NCBI GenBank assembly: GCA_963665045.2
Contig: CAXXJQ010000006.1
Coordinates: forward strand, 682,001-746,000
Direction of reading: 5' to 3'
Length of the DNA: 64,000 bases
Source: JAFGRU01 sp016934985
GTDB taxonomy: Bacteria; Desulfobacterota; Desulfuromonadia; Desulfuromonadales; JAAYDE01
The notes under the pieces: generated by a model
The model's database searches: none
The model's input: the letters and a program-made list of their open reading frames with translations, nothing else
Told to the model about the DNA's origin: nothing
Program-made: the position numbers and the translations under genes
Part shown: piece after piece, positions 27,115 through 36,324 of the stretch
How positions within the stretch are numbered: the stretch's first letter is position 1
How the letters are laid out: each line of letters opens with the position of its first letter

Positions 27115-27540
27115 ATGGTTGATCACAAAGCGAAAATTCTTATTGCCGAGGATGATCGGGAATTTCGGGACCTTTTGGCGTTTTGTCTTTTTCGTGCCGG
27201 ATACAGTGTCACCAGTTGTGACAACGGTTTGAAACTGCTGGAGGTCTTAGGCGGCGCTCAAAACCGCAATGAAATGGAATACGACCTTGTTTTGACCGAC
27301 TTGCGCATGCCGGCCTTGACCGGTCTTGAAGTTCTCGAGACGTATCATGATTGCCCTCATCGGCCCCCGTTCATCTGCATGACGGCTTTCGGCGACCAGG
27401 CTACTCATGAAATGGCAGGCAAGCTTGGAGCGGCCTTTACCATCGACAAACCGATTGATCTCGATTTTCTGGTTGCCCGCATTGATTCCTTTCTTGACGA
27501 ATGGAAAATACAAAATGTTGAGGAGAAAAGACATGGCTGA
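27115..27540 (+). CDS. single-domain response regulator
   Basis: The 141-residue protein is a receiver domain only: acidic pocket AEDDRE near residue 14, phospho-acceptor Asp in VLTDLRMP (about 64), Thr/Ala in MTAFG and Lys in IDKPID. There is no output domain, so it must act by protein interaction or in a phosphorelay. The ATG follows AGAGG. Its last codons overlap the start of the HtrA protease gene by 8 bases, so the two are translationally coupled. No kinase is adjacent; the kinase at 23638 could be a donor. Confidence 0.88.
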   Translation: MVDHKAKILIAEDDREFRDLLAFCLFRAGYSVTSCDNGLKLLEVLGGAQNRNEMEYDLVLTDLRMPALTGLEVLETYHDCPHRPPFICMTAFGDQATHEMAGKLGAAFTIDKPIDLDFLVARIDSFLDEWKIQNVEEKRHG

Positions 27541-28993
27541 CAAAAAAATCACCTGGAAAACAATAATATTCACTTTAATATTTGCGTTAACTTGCAGCAC
27601 GCTGTTGCCGACAGCGGGCAGAGCCCAGGAGCAAGGCCTTGAAAACTTGCGCCAGACCGGCCAGGCTTTCCGCAGTGTTGCCAAAAAGGTTTCACCTGCC
27701 GTGGTTTTTATCAAGGTCGTCAAAGAGGTTTCAGGGGCGGAGGCAGGTGAATTTTTTTCCCCTTTCGGCAACCCATTCGATGATGAATTTTTTCAACGTT
27801 TTTTCGGTCAGCCACATCATTTCAAAACACCCAAAAAGTCGCCCCGCAAACGCCAGACCGTCGGCCAGGGCTCCGGATTTCTTATTACCTCCGATGGCTA
27901 TATCATGACCAACAACCACGTCGTGGGCAATGCCGACAAGGTCCAGGTCAAACTTCAGGACGGCCGGGAATATACGGCTGAAATCATCGGTACCGATCCT
28001 CCCACCGATCTTGCCGTCATCAAAATCGATGAAAAGGATCTGCCTTTTCTCAGGCTTGGGGACTCCAAAAACCTCGAGGTCGGCGACTGGGTTCTGGCCA
28101 TCGGCAATCCATTCGGCCTTTCTCACACCCTGACCGCCGGAATTGTCAGCGCCAAGGGGCGCAGCGGCATGGGCCTGAGCGATTACGAGGACTTCATCCA
28201 GACCGACGCTGCCATCAATCCTGGCAACTCCGGAGGTCCCCTTGTCAATCTCGATGGCGAGGTTGTCGGTATCAACAGTGCTATCGTGAGCAGAAGCGGC
28301 GGGTATATGGGCATCGGCTTCGCCATCCCCATCAACCTGGCCAAACATATCCGCGGGCAGCTTGTTGAACAGGGACAGGTCACCCGCGGGCAGATCGGTG
28401 CCTATATCCAACAGATGACTCCTGATCTGGCCAAGGCTTTTAACCTCGATGAGGCCAGAGGCATTATCGTCACCCAGGTCATGGAGGATTCCCCTGCAGA
28501 AAAAGCCGGGCTTAAACAAGGTGACGTCATTCTTGAGATAGACGGTAAAAACGTTGAAAAAGTTGCTACCTTCCGAAACCGCGTCGCCCTTACCCCTCCC
28601 GGCACCAAGGTCGAGCTGACCATCGTGAGAAACGGCAAAACCAAAGATATTTATGTTGTCATCGGCAAGCTCGAAACCAACGAGCAGGGGCAACCGACAA
28701 CCAGTGGTGATCTTCCCAAGCTGGGCCTGAGCCTGCAGGCATTGACCCCGGAACTGGCAGAGCGTTTCGGTTACGAGGGAAGAACAGGCGTCCTTGTGGC
28801 CAATGTCGATACAGGCTCCCTGGCACAGCGGCTCGGCATCCAGCAAGGTGACCTCATCGAGGAAATCGACCGCCAGGTCGTCTCGACCCCTGAGCAGGCC
28901 CGCAAGCTTCTGCAGTCAAAAGAAGAAACCCATCTGCTGCTGATCCGTCACGGGGAGGGCAGCCGTTATCTGACCTTGAAATTCGATGATTGA
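27533..28993 (+). CDS. periplasmic HtrA/DegP-type serine protease
   Basis: The start at 27533 (MADKKITWKT) gives 486 residues with a signal peptide ending near GRAQEQ; longer in-frame starts overlap the response regulator and are unlikely. The trypsin-like domain has the catalytic triad His129 (NNHVVG), Asp159 (TDLAVI) and Ser233 (GNSGGP), all intact. Two PDZ domains follow (about 290-380 and 400-480). DegP-type proteases degrade or refold damaged periplasmic and outer-membrane proteins under envelope stress. It is coupled by an 8-base overlap to the preceding receiver protein, an unusual pairing. A terminator follows. Confidence 0.94.
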   Translation: MADKKITWKTIIFTLIFALTCSTLLPTAGRAQEQGLENLRQTGQAFRSVAKKVSPAVVFIKVVKEVSGAEAGEFFSPFGNPFDDEFFQRFFGQPHHFKTPKKSPRKRQTVGQGSGFLITSDGYIMTNNHVVGNADKVQVKLQDGREYTAEIIGTDPPTDLAVIKIDEKDLPFLRLGDSKNLEVGDWVLAIGNPFGLSHTLTAGIVSAKGRSGMGLSDYEDFIQTDAAINPGNSGGPLVNLDGEVVGINSAIVSRSGGYMGIGFAIPINLAKHIRGQLVEQGQVTRGQIGAYIQQMTPDLAKAFNLDEARGIIVTQVMEDSPAEKAGLKQGDVILEIDGKNVEKVATFRNRVALTPPGTKVELTIVRNGKTKDIYVVIGKLETNEQGQPTTSGDLPKLGLSLQALTPELAERFGYEGRTGVLVANVDTGSLAQRLGIQQGDLIEEIDRQVVSTPEQARKLLQSKEETHLLLIRHGEGSRYLTLKFDD

Positions 28994-29025
28994 TGGTTAA
29001 CATTTGTCTGAAGGATTCTGTCTCC

Positions 29026-29055
29026 GCTCCCGGATTCCCATCCGGGAGCTTTTCT
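29026..29055 (+). terminator. terminator after htrA-like gene
   Basis: GCTCCCGGA and TCCGGGAGC form a 9-bp stem with a 6-base loop, followed by TTTTCT. Confidence 0.82.
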
Positions 29056-29081
29056 AGGTCAATAAACAGGGAGGATTCACC

Positions 29082-30023
29082 ATGATCGAGGTAACCGATC
29101 TGTCGCGCCGTTACGGAAACGTCACCGCCGTCGACCAGGTCTCGTTCCACATCGGCCGGGGCGAAATCGTCGGTCTTCTGGGCCATAACGGCGCCGGGAA
29201 GTCGACCATCATGAAAATGCTGACCGGTTTTCTGGAACCAAATGCAGGCGAGATCCGCATTGCCGGTGAAGAACTGCAGACTCATCGCCGCCAGGCCCAG
29301 ACCCGCATCGGCTACCTGCCGGAAAATTGTCCTCTCTACCTTGAGATGAGTGTCGTCGATTTCCTCGACTACAGCGCGGCCCTGCGGGGGCTGGACGAAA
29401 AGGAACGGCCCGACGCCATCCGCCGCGCCATTTTCCAGACCGGCCTGGAACCCAAGGCTATGGATCCCATCGCCACCCTGTCACGCGGTTATCGGCAGCG
29501 CACCGGCGTGGCACAGGCTCTTCTCCACAGTCCTGAAATCCTCATTCTCGACGAACCGACCAACGGCCTCGACCCCGGCCAGATCGAACACATGCGCAAC
29601 CTGATACGGGAACTGGGGCACAATACCACGGTTATCGTTTCAACCCATATCCTTCAGGAAGTCGAAGCCACCTGTGACCGGGTGTTGATTCTACGCCAAG
29701 GGAAACTGGCCCTGGATGCCCGCCTTGATGAACTGACACGAGGTAATTTTCTCCAATTGCGCTCTGATGCCTCCGCTAAAGAGGCCCGGGGGAAACTGGG
29801 GGCTCTGCCAGGTGTCGCCGGTGTCGAGTTTCAAAACGAAAGTGATGGCATCTCGACCTTCCGCCTGGAGGCCCGCCAGGATGCCACACGCACCGCCGCC
29901 GAAGTCGCCGAGGCGGTTGTCAATGCCGGATGGAGGCTCTATTCCCTGCACAGAGAGGAGCGCTCGCTGGAAAAAATCTTCCATGAAATTACCGCCAAGG
30001 AGGTGACAGTCGATGCTGCCTGA
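29082..30023 (+). CDS. ABC transporter ATP-binding protein (GldA-like)
   Basis: The 313-residue ATPase has Walker A GHNGAGKST, a Q-loop region, a degenerate signature LSRGYRQR, and Walker B with LILDEPTNGLDP, followed by a C-terminal extension of about 80 residues. It resembles GldA/CcmA/NatA-type ATPases. The next two genes encode a permease fused to a GldG-like domain and a DUF4340 protein, the standard three-part module found in many Proteobacteria and Bacteroidetes. In gliding Bacteroidetes GldA-GldF-GldG support motility; elsewhere the substrate is unknown. Its 3' end overlaps the next gene by 11 bases. Confidence 0.92.
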   Translation: MIEVTDLSRRYGNVTAVDQVSFHIGRGEIVGLLGHNGAGKSTIMKMLTGFLEPNAGEIRIAGEELQTHRRQAQTRIGYLPENCPLYLEMSVVDFLDYSAALRGLDEKERPDAIRRAIFQTGLEPKAMDPIATLSRGYRQRTGVAQALLHSPEILILDEPTNGLDPGQIEHMRNLIRELGHNTTVIVSTHILQEVEATCDRVLILRQGKLALDARLDELTRGNFLQLRSDASAKEARGKLGALPGVAGVEFQNESDGISTFRLEARQDATRTAAEVAEAVVNAGWRLYSLHREERSLEKIFHEITAKEVTVDAA

Positions 30024-32904
30024 AACCCTGCGCGTAGCCCGCAAGGAACTCTCCGCTTTTTTCTCCTCGCCGGTGGCGTACATTTTCCTCGGAACTTTCC
30101 TGGTTGTCAGCCTGTTCGTCTTTTTCTGGGCCGATGCCTTTTTTGCCCGCAATATCGCCGACGTCCGCCCTCTGTTCGAGTGGATGCCGGTGCTGCTGAT
30201 TTTCCTCGTTGCGGCCCTGACCATGCGCATGTGGAGCGAAGAGCGCCGCATGGGAACCATCGAATACCTGATGACCCTGCCGGTCAGCCCGCTGCAGCTT
30301 CTGGCTGGAAAATTCCTGGCGGGCATGACCTTGCTGGGCCTGGCCCTGCTCCTGACTTTGCCACTACCCGTAACAGTCAGCCTCATTGGTCCCCTCGACT
30401 GGGGACCGGTGTGGGGCGGCTATCTTGCCGCCCTGTTTCTGGGCGCGGCTTATCTCAGCATCGGGCTTTTCCTCAGCGCCCGCAGCGACAACCAGATCGT
30501 CAGCCTGATTTCCACGGTCCTGGTCTGTGGTTTCTTTTATCTTATCGGCAGCGACCTGCTGGGCGGTTTCTTCGGCAACCGCGCCGGAGAGCTTCTCAAG
30601 CTCCTCGGCAGCGGTTCGCGTTTTTCCTCTATCACCCGCGGGGTCGTCGACCTGCGCGATTTCTATTATTACCTTAGCCTGGTCGGTGTCTTTTTTACCC
30701 TGACCCTCTACACCCTGGAGCGCCTGCGCTGGGCAAAAGACACCACTGGCACGCAACACCGGCGCTGGGAACTGGTGACCTGGCTTCTTGTCGCCAATCT
30801 TCTGGCCGGCAACCTGTGGCTGCAGCACATCGGCCAGGCCCGTCTTGACCTGACCGAAGGCCGGATCTACTCCATCTCCGACGCCACACGCAAATATCTC
30901 AGCCAACTCCAGGAGCCCCTCCTGATCCGGGGCTATTTCAGCGCCAAAACCCACCCCTTGCTGGCGCCCTTGGTGCCGCGCCTGCGGGATCTCATCCGTG
31001 AATACCAGGTAGCCGGAAACGGCAAGGTACGAGCCGAATTCATCGATCCCCAGTTCAATCCCGACCTGGAAGCTGAAGCCAATCAGAAATACAACATCAA
31101 GCCGGTTCCATTTCAGATTGCCGACCGTTACCAGGCAGCTTTGGTCAATTCTTATTTTCACCTGCTGGTGCAGTACGGCGATCAATTCGAAGTTCTCAGC
31201 TTCCGCGATCTCATCGAGGTCAAACAGCAGCGTGAAACGGGCCTTGATGTCGAGCTCCAAAATCCTGAGTATGAACTGACCAGGGCAATCAAAAAAGTGA
31301 TGTACGGCTTCAAGGGGGGCGGCGATATTTTCACCCGGCTCGACACCCCGGTCACCCTCACAGCCTATATCTCCGACCAGAGCAAGCTTCCGCCGTTTCT
31401 GCGTGAGCTTGAAACACAGTTGGAAGAACTTGCTAAAGAAATGGAGGAGAAATCCGGGGGCAAGTTCAATCTGCGAACCCTCCGCCCGGAAGCCAACGGC
31501 GGTAAAGTTGCCCAACAGATCGAAGAGCAATACGGCTTCCGCCCCATGCAGGCGGGCCTGTTCGATACGCAGCGTTTCTACTTCTATCTGACCCTCTCGG
31601 ATAGCAGCCAGATCCTCCAGGTGGCCCTGCCGGAGGAATTCAACAAGGAAAGTCTGGAACGCAACCTGACCACGGCCCTTAAACGCTTCTCCGACGACTA
31701 TTTGAAAACCGTGGCCCTGGCCTTACCGCAACAGCCGACCAATCCCTATCTGGCCCAACTCGGCATGGACACCGGCAAACAGTTCACCGCCCTGAATCAA
31801 CACCTGGAGGCCAACCACAATATTCTCAATGTCGACCTGAAGAAGGGCACGATCCCCGAAACGGCCGACATCCTTGTGGTTGTCGCGCCGGACAGCCTCG
31901 ACGACAAGGGCCTGTTCGCCATCGACCAGTTCCTCATGAAAGGGGGCACCGTTCTGGTTTCCACCTCGCCATATAGCGTCAGGTTCGGCAGGGACAATCT
32001 CGTTGCCGGGAAAAACGAAAACGAGATCCTCAAATGGCTCGATTTCCAGGGCCTGACGCTTGAGAAAAAGATGGTTCTCGACCCGCGAAATCAGCCCTTT
32101 CCGATCCCGGTCAGCCGTGATGTCGGCGGATTCACCCTTCGCGAGCTGCGCCTCGTTCCTTATCCGTATTTCATTGACGCACGGGGTTCGGGCCTCAACA
32201 GCGAATCACCCATAACCTCCGCTCTCAACCATGTCATGGTCAACTGGGCATCCCCTATCAGCGTCGATGCCGATAAAACCAAGGAACAAGTGATGACCTG
32301 GCTGTTGAAAAGCTCGCCCGAGTCATGGACCTCGGAGGCCGTCACCCTGATTCCCCGGCTCGACAGCCAGGGCCGCTCGGCCTTTACTCCAGGAAGCGAC
32401 CGTGATGAAAAACTCCTGGCGGTAGCCCTGCAAGGAGGATTCACCTCTTATTTCGCAGGTAAGGATTCGCCGCTGCTGAAAACAGAAGAGGACGCTGCTG
32501 AAACAGGCCGCGACAAACAAAAGGACAAGCAGCCGGCAGTTTCCGGAGTGATTGATAAATCTCCGGAGTCGGCACGCCTGATCCTCTTTGGATCCGCCGA
32601 TTTTCTCAGCGACCAGACCCTGCAGATGGCCGCCGGTGTCGGTGGGCAACAGGAGTTTGGCGCCCTGCAACTGGTGGAAAACGCCATCGACTGGTCCCTG
32701 GAGGACGCCGGCCTGTTAAGCATCCGCAGCCGCGGTCATTATGCCCGCACCCTGATGCCCCTCGAGCGTGAGACCAGAATGGTGTACGAATACCTCAACT
32801 ACGGCCTGGTCGTTGCCGGGCTGCTGCTGGTCTATTTTGTCTTCAGGCTGCGGCAACGCAGTACCCGCAACCGTTATCAGCGCATGCTCGAAGGGAGGTC
32901 CTGA
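30013..32904 (+). CDS. ABC-2 permease fused to GldG-like domain
   Basis: The 963-residue protein has an N-terminal ABC-2-type permease with about six membrane helices (residues 1-240) and a further helix near 250-270. A large periplasmic GldG/ABC_transp_aux-like domain follows (for example PLLIRGYFSAKTHPLLAP and the SYFHLLVQYGDQFE region), and one TM helix near 935-953 ends it. In gliding bacteria these are the separate proteins GldF and GldG; here they are one chain. It pairs with the ATPase encoded upstream. The stop is 3 bp from the start of the DUF4340 gene. Confidence 0.9.
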   Translation: MLPETLRVARKELSAFFSSPVAYIFLGTFLVVSLFVFFWADAFFARNIADVRPLFEWMPVLLIFLVAALTMRMWSEERRMGTIEYLMTLPVSPLQLLAGKFLAGMTLLGLALLLTLPLPVTVSLIGPLDWGPVWGGYLAALFLGAAYLSIGLFLSARSDNQIVSLISTVLVCGFFYLIGSDLLGGFFGNRAGELLKLLGSGSRFSSITRGVVDLRDFYYYLSLVGVFFTLTLYTLERLRWAKDTTGTQHRRWELVTWLLVANLLAGNLWLQHIGQARLDLTEGRIYSISDATRKYLSQLQEPLLIRGYFSAKTHPLLAPLVPRLRDLIREYQVAGNGKVRAEFIDPQFNPDLEAEANQKYNIKPVPFQIADRYQAALVNSYFHLLVQYGDQFEVLSFRDLIEVKQQRETGLDVELQNPEYELTRAIKKVMYGFKGGGDIFTRLDTPVTLTAYISDQSKLPPFLRELETQLEELAKEMEEKSGGKFNLRTLRPEANGGKVAQQIEEQYGFRPMQAGLFDTQRFYFYLTLSDSSQILQVALPEEFNKESLERNLTTALKRFSDDYLKTVALALPQQPTNPYLAQLGMDTGKQFTALNQHLEANHNILNVDLKKGTIPETADILVVVAPDSLDDKGLFAIDQFLMKGGTVLVSTSPYSVRFGRDNLVAGKNENEILKWLDFQGLTLEKKMVLDPRNQPFPIPVSRDVGGFTLRELRLVPYPYFIDARGSGLNSESPITSALNHVMVNWASPISVDADKTKEQVMTWLLKSSPESWTSEAVTLIPRLDSQGRSAFTPGSDRDEKLLAVALQGGFTSYFAGKDSPLLKTEEDAAETGRDKQKDKQPAVSGVIDKSPESARLILFGSADFLSDQTLQMAAGVGGQQEFGALQLVENAIDWSLEDAGLLSIRSRGHYARTLMPLERETRMVYEYLNYGLVVAGLLLVYFVFRLRQRSTRNRYQRMLEGRS

Positions 32905-32907
32905 GCC

Positions 32908-33864
32908 ATGAAACGTACAATTCTGTTTTTAAGCCTGGCTCTCGTGCTTCAACTCGCCCTCGCTTTGACGCTGCAGCTGGCTGACAAGACTGGCAAATCC
33001 GGCGCCAGCCAGGGAAAACTTCTCGCCATAAAGGTCGATCAGATCGACACCGTGCGCATCGAAGGAAGCGGTGGCGATTCTGTTCTGTTACGCAAAACCG
33101 GCGGCAAGTGGACGCTGCCGGAACATTTCGATGCTCCCGGCGACAGCCAAAAGATCGAAGGCATGGTCACCACCCTGACCGCTATCCAACGCTCATGGCC
33201 GGTCGCTGAAACCGGCGAGGCCGTCAAACGCTTCAAGGTTGGAGATGAGGGGTTCGAACGCCGCCTGAGTTTCAAAGCAGGCGACAAGGAGCTGGCCGTC
33301 CTCTATCTCGGCACCTCGCCCGGTTTTCGCAAAGTGCACGCCCGTGTGGGCAAAGAAGAGCAGGTCTTTGATATACCTTTCAGCACCTTCCAGGCCAGTC
33401 TCAAAAACGCCGACTGGGTCAACAAACAGCTGTTGTGGATTGACAGCGAGACCATCACTGCCATCGAACTGCCGGATTGCCGCCTGATCCGGACGGACGG
33501 CGAATGGACATTGGCAGATATTGCTGAAAACGAGGAGACCGAGCAGGAAAAAGCCCGCCAAGTTGCTCAGCAGCTTGCCCGGCTCAACTTCCAGGATATT
33601 TACGCCAAGGATGCTGACTCACTTTCTGACCCCGTTGAATTAAAAATCGGCCTTGAACTCCAAGACGGGCCATCGCGAAACTACGAATTTTTTAAAAAGG
33701 ATGATCAGCCCCATGCTTTGCTGAAGGTTTCCGGTGAACCCTTCTTGTTTAAGGTCGGCACAACGGTAATGGAAGAACTTCAGGAAACGACGCGCTCAAA
33801 ACTAATCAAACCTCGGGAGACCACCACTCAACCCTCGGTTGAACCTGAAAAAGCGGAGGGTTAA
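32908..33864 (+). CDS. DUF4340 domain protein
   Basis: The 318-residue protein has one N-terminal membrane anchor (ILFLSLALVLQLALALTLQ) and a periplasmic body matching the DUF4340 family: VDQIDTVRIEG, then WTLPEHFDAPGDSQKIEGM and a repeat of the same fold. DUF4340 proteins regularly accompany GldA-GldFG modules and are thought to be an accessory subunit. Function unknown. The spacing (3 bp) shows operon membership. Confidence 0.88.
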   Translation: MKRTILFLSLALVLQLALALTLQLADKTGKSGASQGKLLAIKVDQIDTVRIEGSGGDSVLLRKTGGKWTLPEHFDAPGDSQKIEGMVTTLTAIQRSWPVAETGEAVKRFKVGDEGFERRLSFKAGDKELAVLYLGTSPGFRKVHARVGKEEQVFDIPFSTFQASLKNADWVNKQLLWIDSETITAIELPDCRLIRTDGEWTLADIAENEETEQEKARQVAQQLARLNFQDIYAKDADSLSDPVELKIGLELQDGPSRNYEFFKKDDQPHALLKVSGEPFLFKVGTTVMEELQETTRSKLIKPRETTTQPSVEPEKAEG

Positions 33865-33948
33865 ACTTGAGCACCTAAGGTTGAAAGCGTAGTATCACCA
33901 ACGAGGGGTTGGTGTCCGGCCGACCCCTCCCGGATGGAGAACTCTTTG

Positions 33949-34761
33949 ATGTTGATTACCCAAACCCTGGACCCGGCAGGTTGCGCCGAAAAGATCCAAA
34001 ACGCTGAAAAAATGGCTGTCTTGAGCGGGGCGGGCATATCCACAGCGGCCGGCATCCCCGATTTCCGCGGCCCCCGGGGACTCTATGTCACCCGGCGTTA
34101 CGATCCGGACAAGGTTTTCGAAATCAGCGCCTTCCGCGGCGAGCCGCATTATTTCTATGAATTTACACGGGATTTTGTCACTGAAGTAAGGGACGTCAAG
34201 CCGACTTTTACCCACTACTTTCTGGCAGAACTCGAAAAAAGCGGACCGCTGACGGGAATTATCACGCAAAATATCGACATGCTTCACCAGCTGGCAGGCA
34301 GCCGCAACGTTCTCGAACTGCACGGCTCCTATCGTTCCGCCAGTTGCAGCAAGTGCGGAAAAAATTTCGATGAACTGACCTACCGATGGTGGGAAAAAGC
34401 CATGCTCGAAAGCAGCGCGCCTCCGGTGGCATTCTGCTCAGCCTGCGGCGGCGTCCTCAAGCCCGATATCGTCTTTTTCGGCGAAATGGTCAACGGTTTC
34501 AGCGCAGCCGAGCGGCTGATAGCCGAATGCGACCTGCTCCTGGTACTCGGCTCTTCCCTGGCGGTCAGCCCCGCCTCCTTCCTCCCGACGGGCACCCAGG
34601 CGACTACTATTGTCGTCAACAGCGGCGAGGTCATGCTGCCACCGGCACCGCACCGTTATTTTATTGACCAGAATCTTGATGTCTATTTTCGAGCGGTGGC
34701 GGAACACCTGAAAATAGCGGCCGATTGGTTGTTGCAACCATATAAAAAGCAAAGTAATTGA
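33949..34761 (+). CDS. SIR2-family NAD-dependent protein deacylase (sirtuin)
   Basis: The protein (270 residues) has the NAD-binding motifs GAGISTAAGIPDFRG and TQNIDMLHQ, the catalytic His in LHGSYR, and a zinc ribbon of two CxxC pairs (CSKC, CSAC). The start at 33949 is preferred to the ATG 15 bases upstream because GGAG lies nine bases before it. Sirtuins remove acyl groups from lysines using NAD, for example on acetyl-CoA synthetase. It stands after the DUF4340 gene with an 84-bp gap and may have its own promoter. Confidence 0.93.
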   Translation: MLITQTLDPAGCAEKIQNAEKMAVLSGAGISTAAGIPDFRGPRGLYVTRRYDPDKVFEISAFRGEPHYFYEFTRDFVTEVRDVKPTFTHYFLAELEKSGPLTGIITQNIDMLHQLAGSRNVLELHGSYRSASCSKCGKNFDELTYRWWEKAMLESSAPPVAFCSACGGVLKPDIVFFGEMVNGFSAAERLIAECDLLLVLGSSLAVSPASFLPTGTQATTIVVNSGEVMLPPAPHRYFIDQNLDVYFRAVAEHLKIAADWLLQPYKKQSN

Positions 34762-34871
34762 GTGCCGACTGAACAAATCAGGGAGGGGAAAAAACGCCGC
34801 TATAAGCATAACCGCAAGAAACGTGAAGATCCTATAAATATTTTGTTTTTTGATTTAAAACCATGAAAAAT

Positions 34872-34913
34872 CGACAAGAAAGGCAGGGCTTTTCAGCCCT
34901 GCCTTTCTTGTCG
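34872..34913. terminator. long perfect inverted repeat between convergent genes
   Basis: A 19-bp perfect stem (34872-34890 with 34895-34913) closes a TTTC loop. It lies between the sirtuin gene and the convergent PEP-CTERM gene. No T-run follows, so it may be a bidirectional terminator or an mRNA-end stabiliser. Confidence 0.7.
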
Positions 34914-35031
34914 GTCACTACAAAGTTATTATCTTCGTTTAAGTTTTCCAATAACAACCCATATACCCAAAACACCTCATTTACCTGAGTTTCTGCTGTT
35001 AAAAATTAACTTTATCAGAACTTTTGCCAGG

Positions 35032-35730
35032 TTATTTCTTTCTAAATGTCTTTTTTAAACCCAAAAGACTTATCAAACCCACCCCGAAAAGGAGCATTGT
35101 GCCAGGCTCGGGAACAGGTGCATTTGGGGAAGCTACATCTCCGGAACGCACAGCCCACGCGCCAATATAACAAAGGGGATAAGTCGCAACTTGTGTACCG
35201 TACTTAAAACGGAAATCCCATTTATTGTAATCATTACTTGCGCTAACAGATGTACTTGACCAATACTCGTATTCCTGCAGGTTGACAAAAGACACTGTAT
35301 TGCCATTTCCATCTATGAAAGTCGTGTTCAAATTCACTTCATTCAACGGGTCGTAAAAATTCCCCAAGTTCACATAATACATAAATCCCAATTCGCTACT
35401 GGTAATATTTCCACCGGCCACTTCAGGACCAGTTTCTGGCAGCCGCCAATCATCATATCCGCCATAAGTAAGATTTTCAGCCCATTCCATGGCATCTTCC
35501 CACAACATCCAGCCCGGTTCTACCATGTCACTATCATACCAATAATACTGTTCACAAAGTTCATCAGTATACCCTGATGTTCCTGAGTACATGGCATCTT
35601 GAAGCCATGTAATATCTAGGACATCATCATAAATGAGTCCACCCCCCCGGTCCCACAAAATTGCCTGGGACACGCCTGAAAAACCAAATAATGCGACCAA
35701 AACCAAAACTGCCATCCGCACCGTCTTCAT
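35032..35730 (-). CDS. PEP-CTERM protein with DUF1566/Lcl-like domain
   Basis: The 232-residue protein has a signal peptide (MKTVRMAVLVLVALFGFSGVSQA) and a C-terminal sorting signal VPEPGTMLLFGVGLISLLGL with the basic end KKTFRKK. The middle resembles the DUF1566/Lcl-C domain: LTYGGYDDWRLPET, EYEYWSSTS and GAWAVRSGD are typical. Such domains occur in surface proteins of aquatic and sediment bacteria. The ribosome-binding site is GAGGAGG. No sigma-54 box was found upstream, unlike the other PEP-CTERM gene. Confidence 0.9.
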   Translation of the reverse strand: MKTVRMAVLVLVALFGFSGVSQAILWDRGGGLIYDDVLDITWLQDAMYSGTSGYTDELCEQYYWYDSDMVEPGWMLWEDAMEWAENLTYGGYDDWRLPETGPEVAGGNITSSELGFMYYVNLGNFYDPLNEVNLNTTFIDGNGNTVSFVNLQEYEYWSSTSVSASNDYNKWDFRFKYGTQVATYPLCYIGAWAVRSGDVASPNAPVPEPGTMLLFGVGLISLLGLKKTFRKK

Positions 35731-36324
35731 TCAGCACCTCCTCTTCATCGACAATTTCCCCAAAGATGATAAAAAAAGCTTTAAATTCCGTATGTCAGCA
35801 GTACGTTGGCAGCCAAGTGACTTTCTTCAAGCGGTTATATCTGTGGTCCCCAGGCTCGCCGACCCCATTTACTTCTGCAAAAAATAGTTGCCTGGCAAAA
35901 ACAAATGACAACAATTTCTAATGTAGAAAACAATTTTTGTGCCTATATTTAATCCTTAATGAAACCAAGTAGTTATATACACAGAAAACCACTCTTATTT
36001 AAAATGTTAAATTTTTCGACAACCCCATCGATTAGCAATGAAATTTTTCCCGTGTATTTTCAGGAGGTTAGAAAGCCATTTTAAAAACGCCTGAAAAACA
36101 AAGACTTTTTAAAAATATCTGTAAAGAATTCCGACACATTATCTTTTCTGGGGGTAACGGCTGTGGAAACACCTGAATATAGTCCGGTGGTGAATTCTGA
36201 AAAGCCCGCAAGTTTAGTATATACTTCAAAGGTCAAATCACTTCACGGGCCGCCGGCCTGCTAATTCTCAACCAGATCAATAAGATACAACGTCCTGAAT
36301 TTTCACCACATTGGAAAGCATCCC
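35731..36324. other. AT-rich divergent intergenic region
   Basis: 594 bp between divergent genes. The short frames here have no ribosome-binding site or recognisable product. Promoters for both sides must be inside, but no box is clear. No riboswitch or hairpin of note was seen. Confidence 0.5.

Noticed and set aside
27407..27532. Earlier in-frame start for the HtrA protease
   Set aside because: It lies deep in the response regulator gene and adds residues before the signal peptide.
35731..36324. Sigma-54 promoter for the second PEP-CTERM gene
   Set aside because: No GC/GG pair with the required 12/24 spacing was found on the minus strand.
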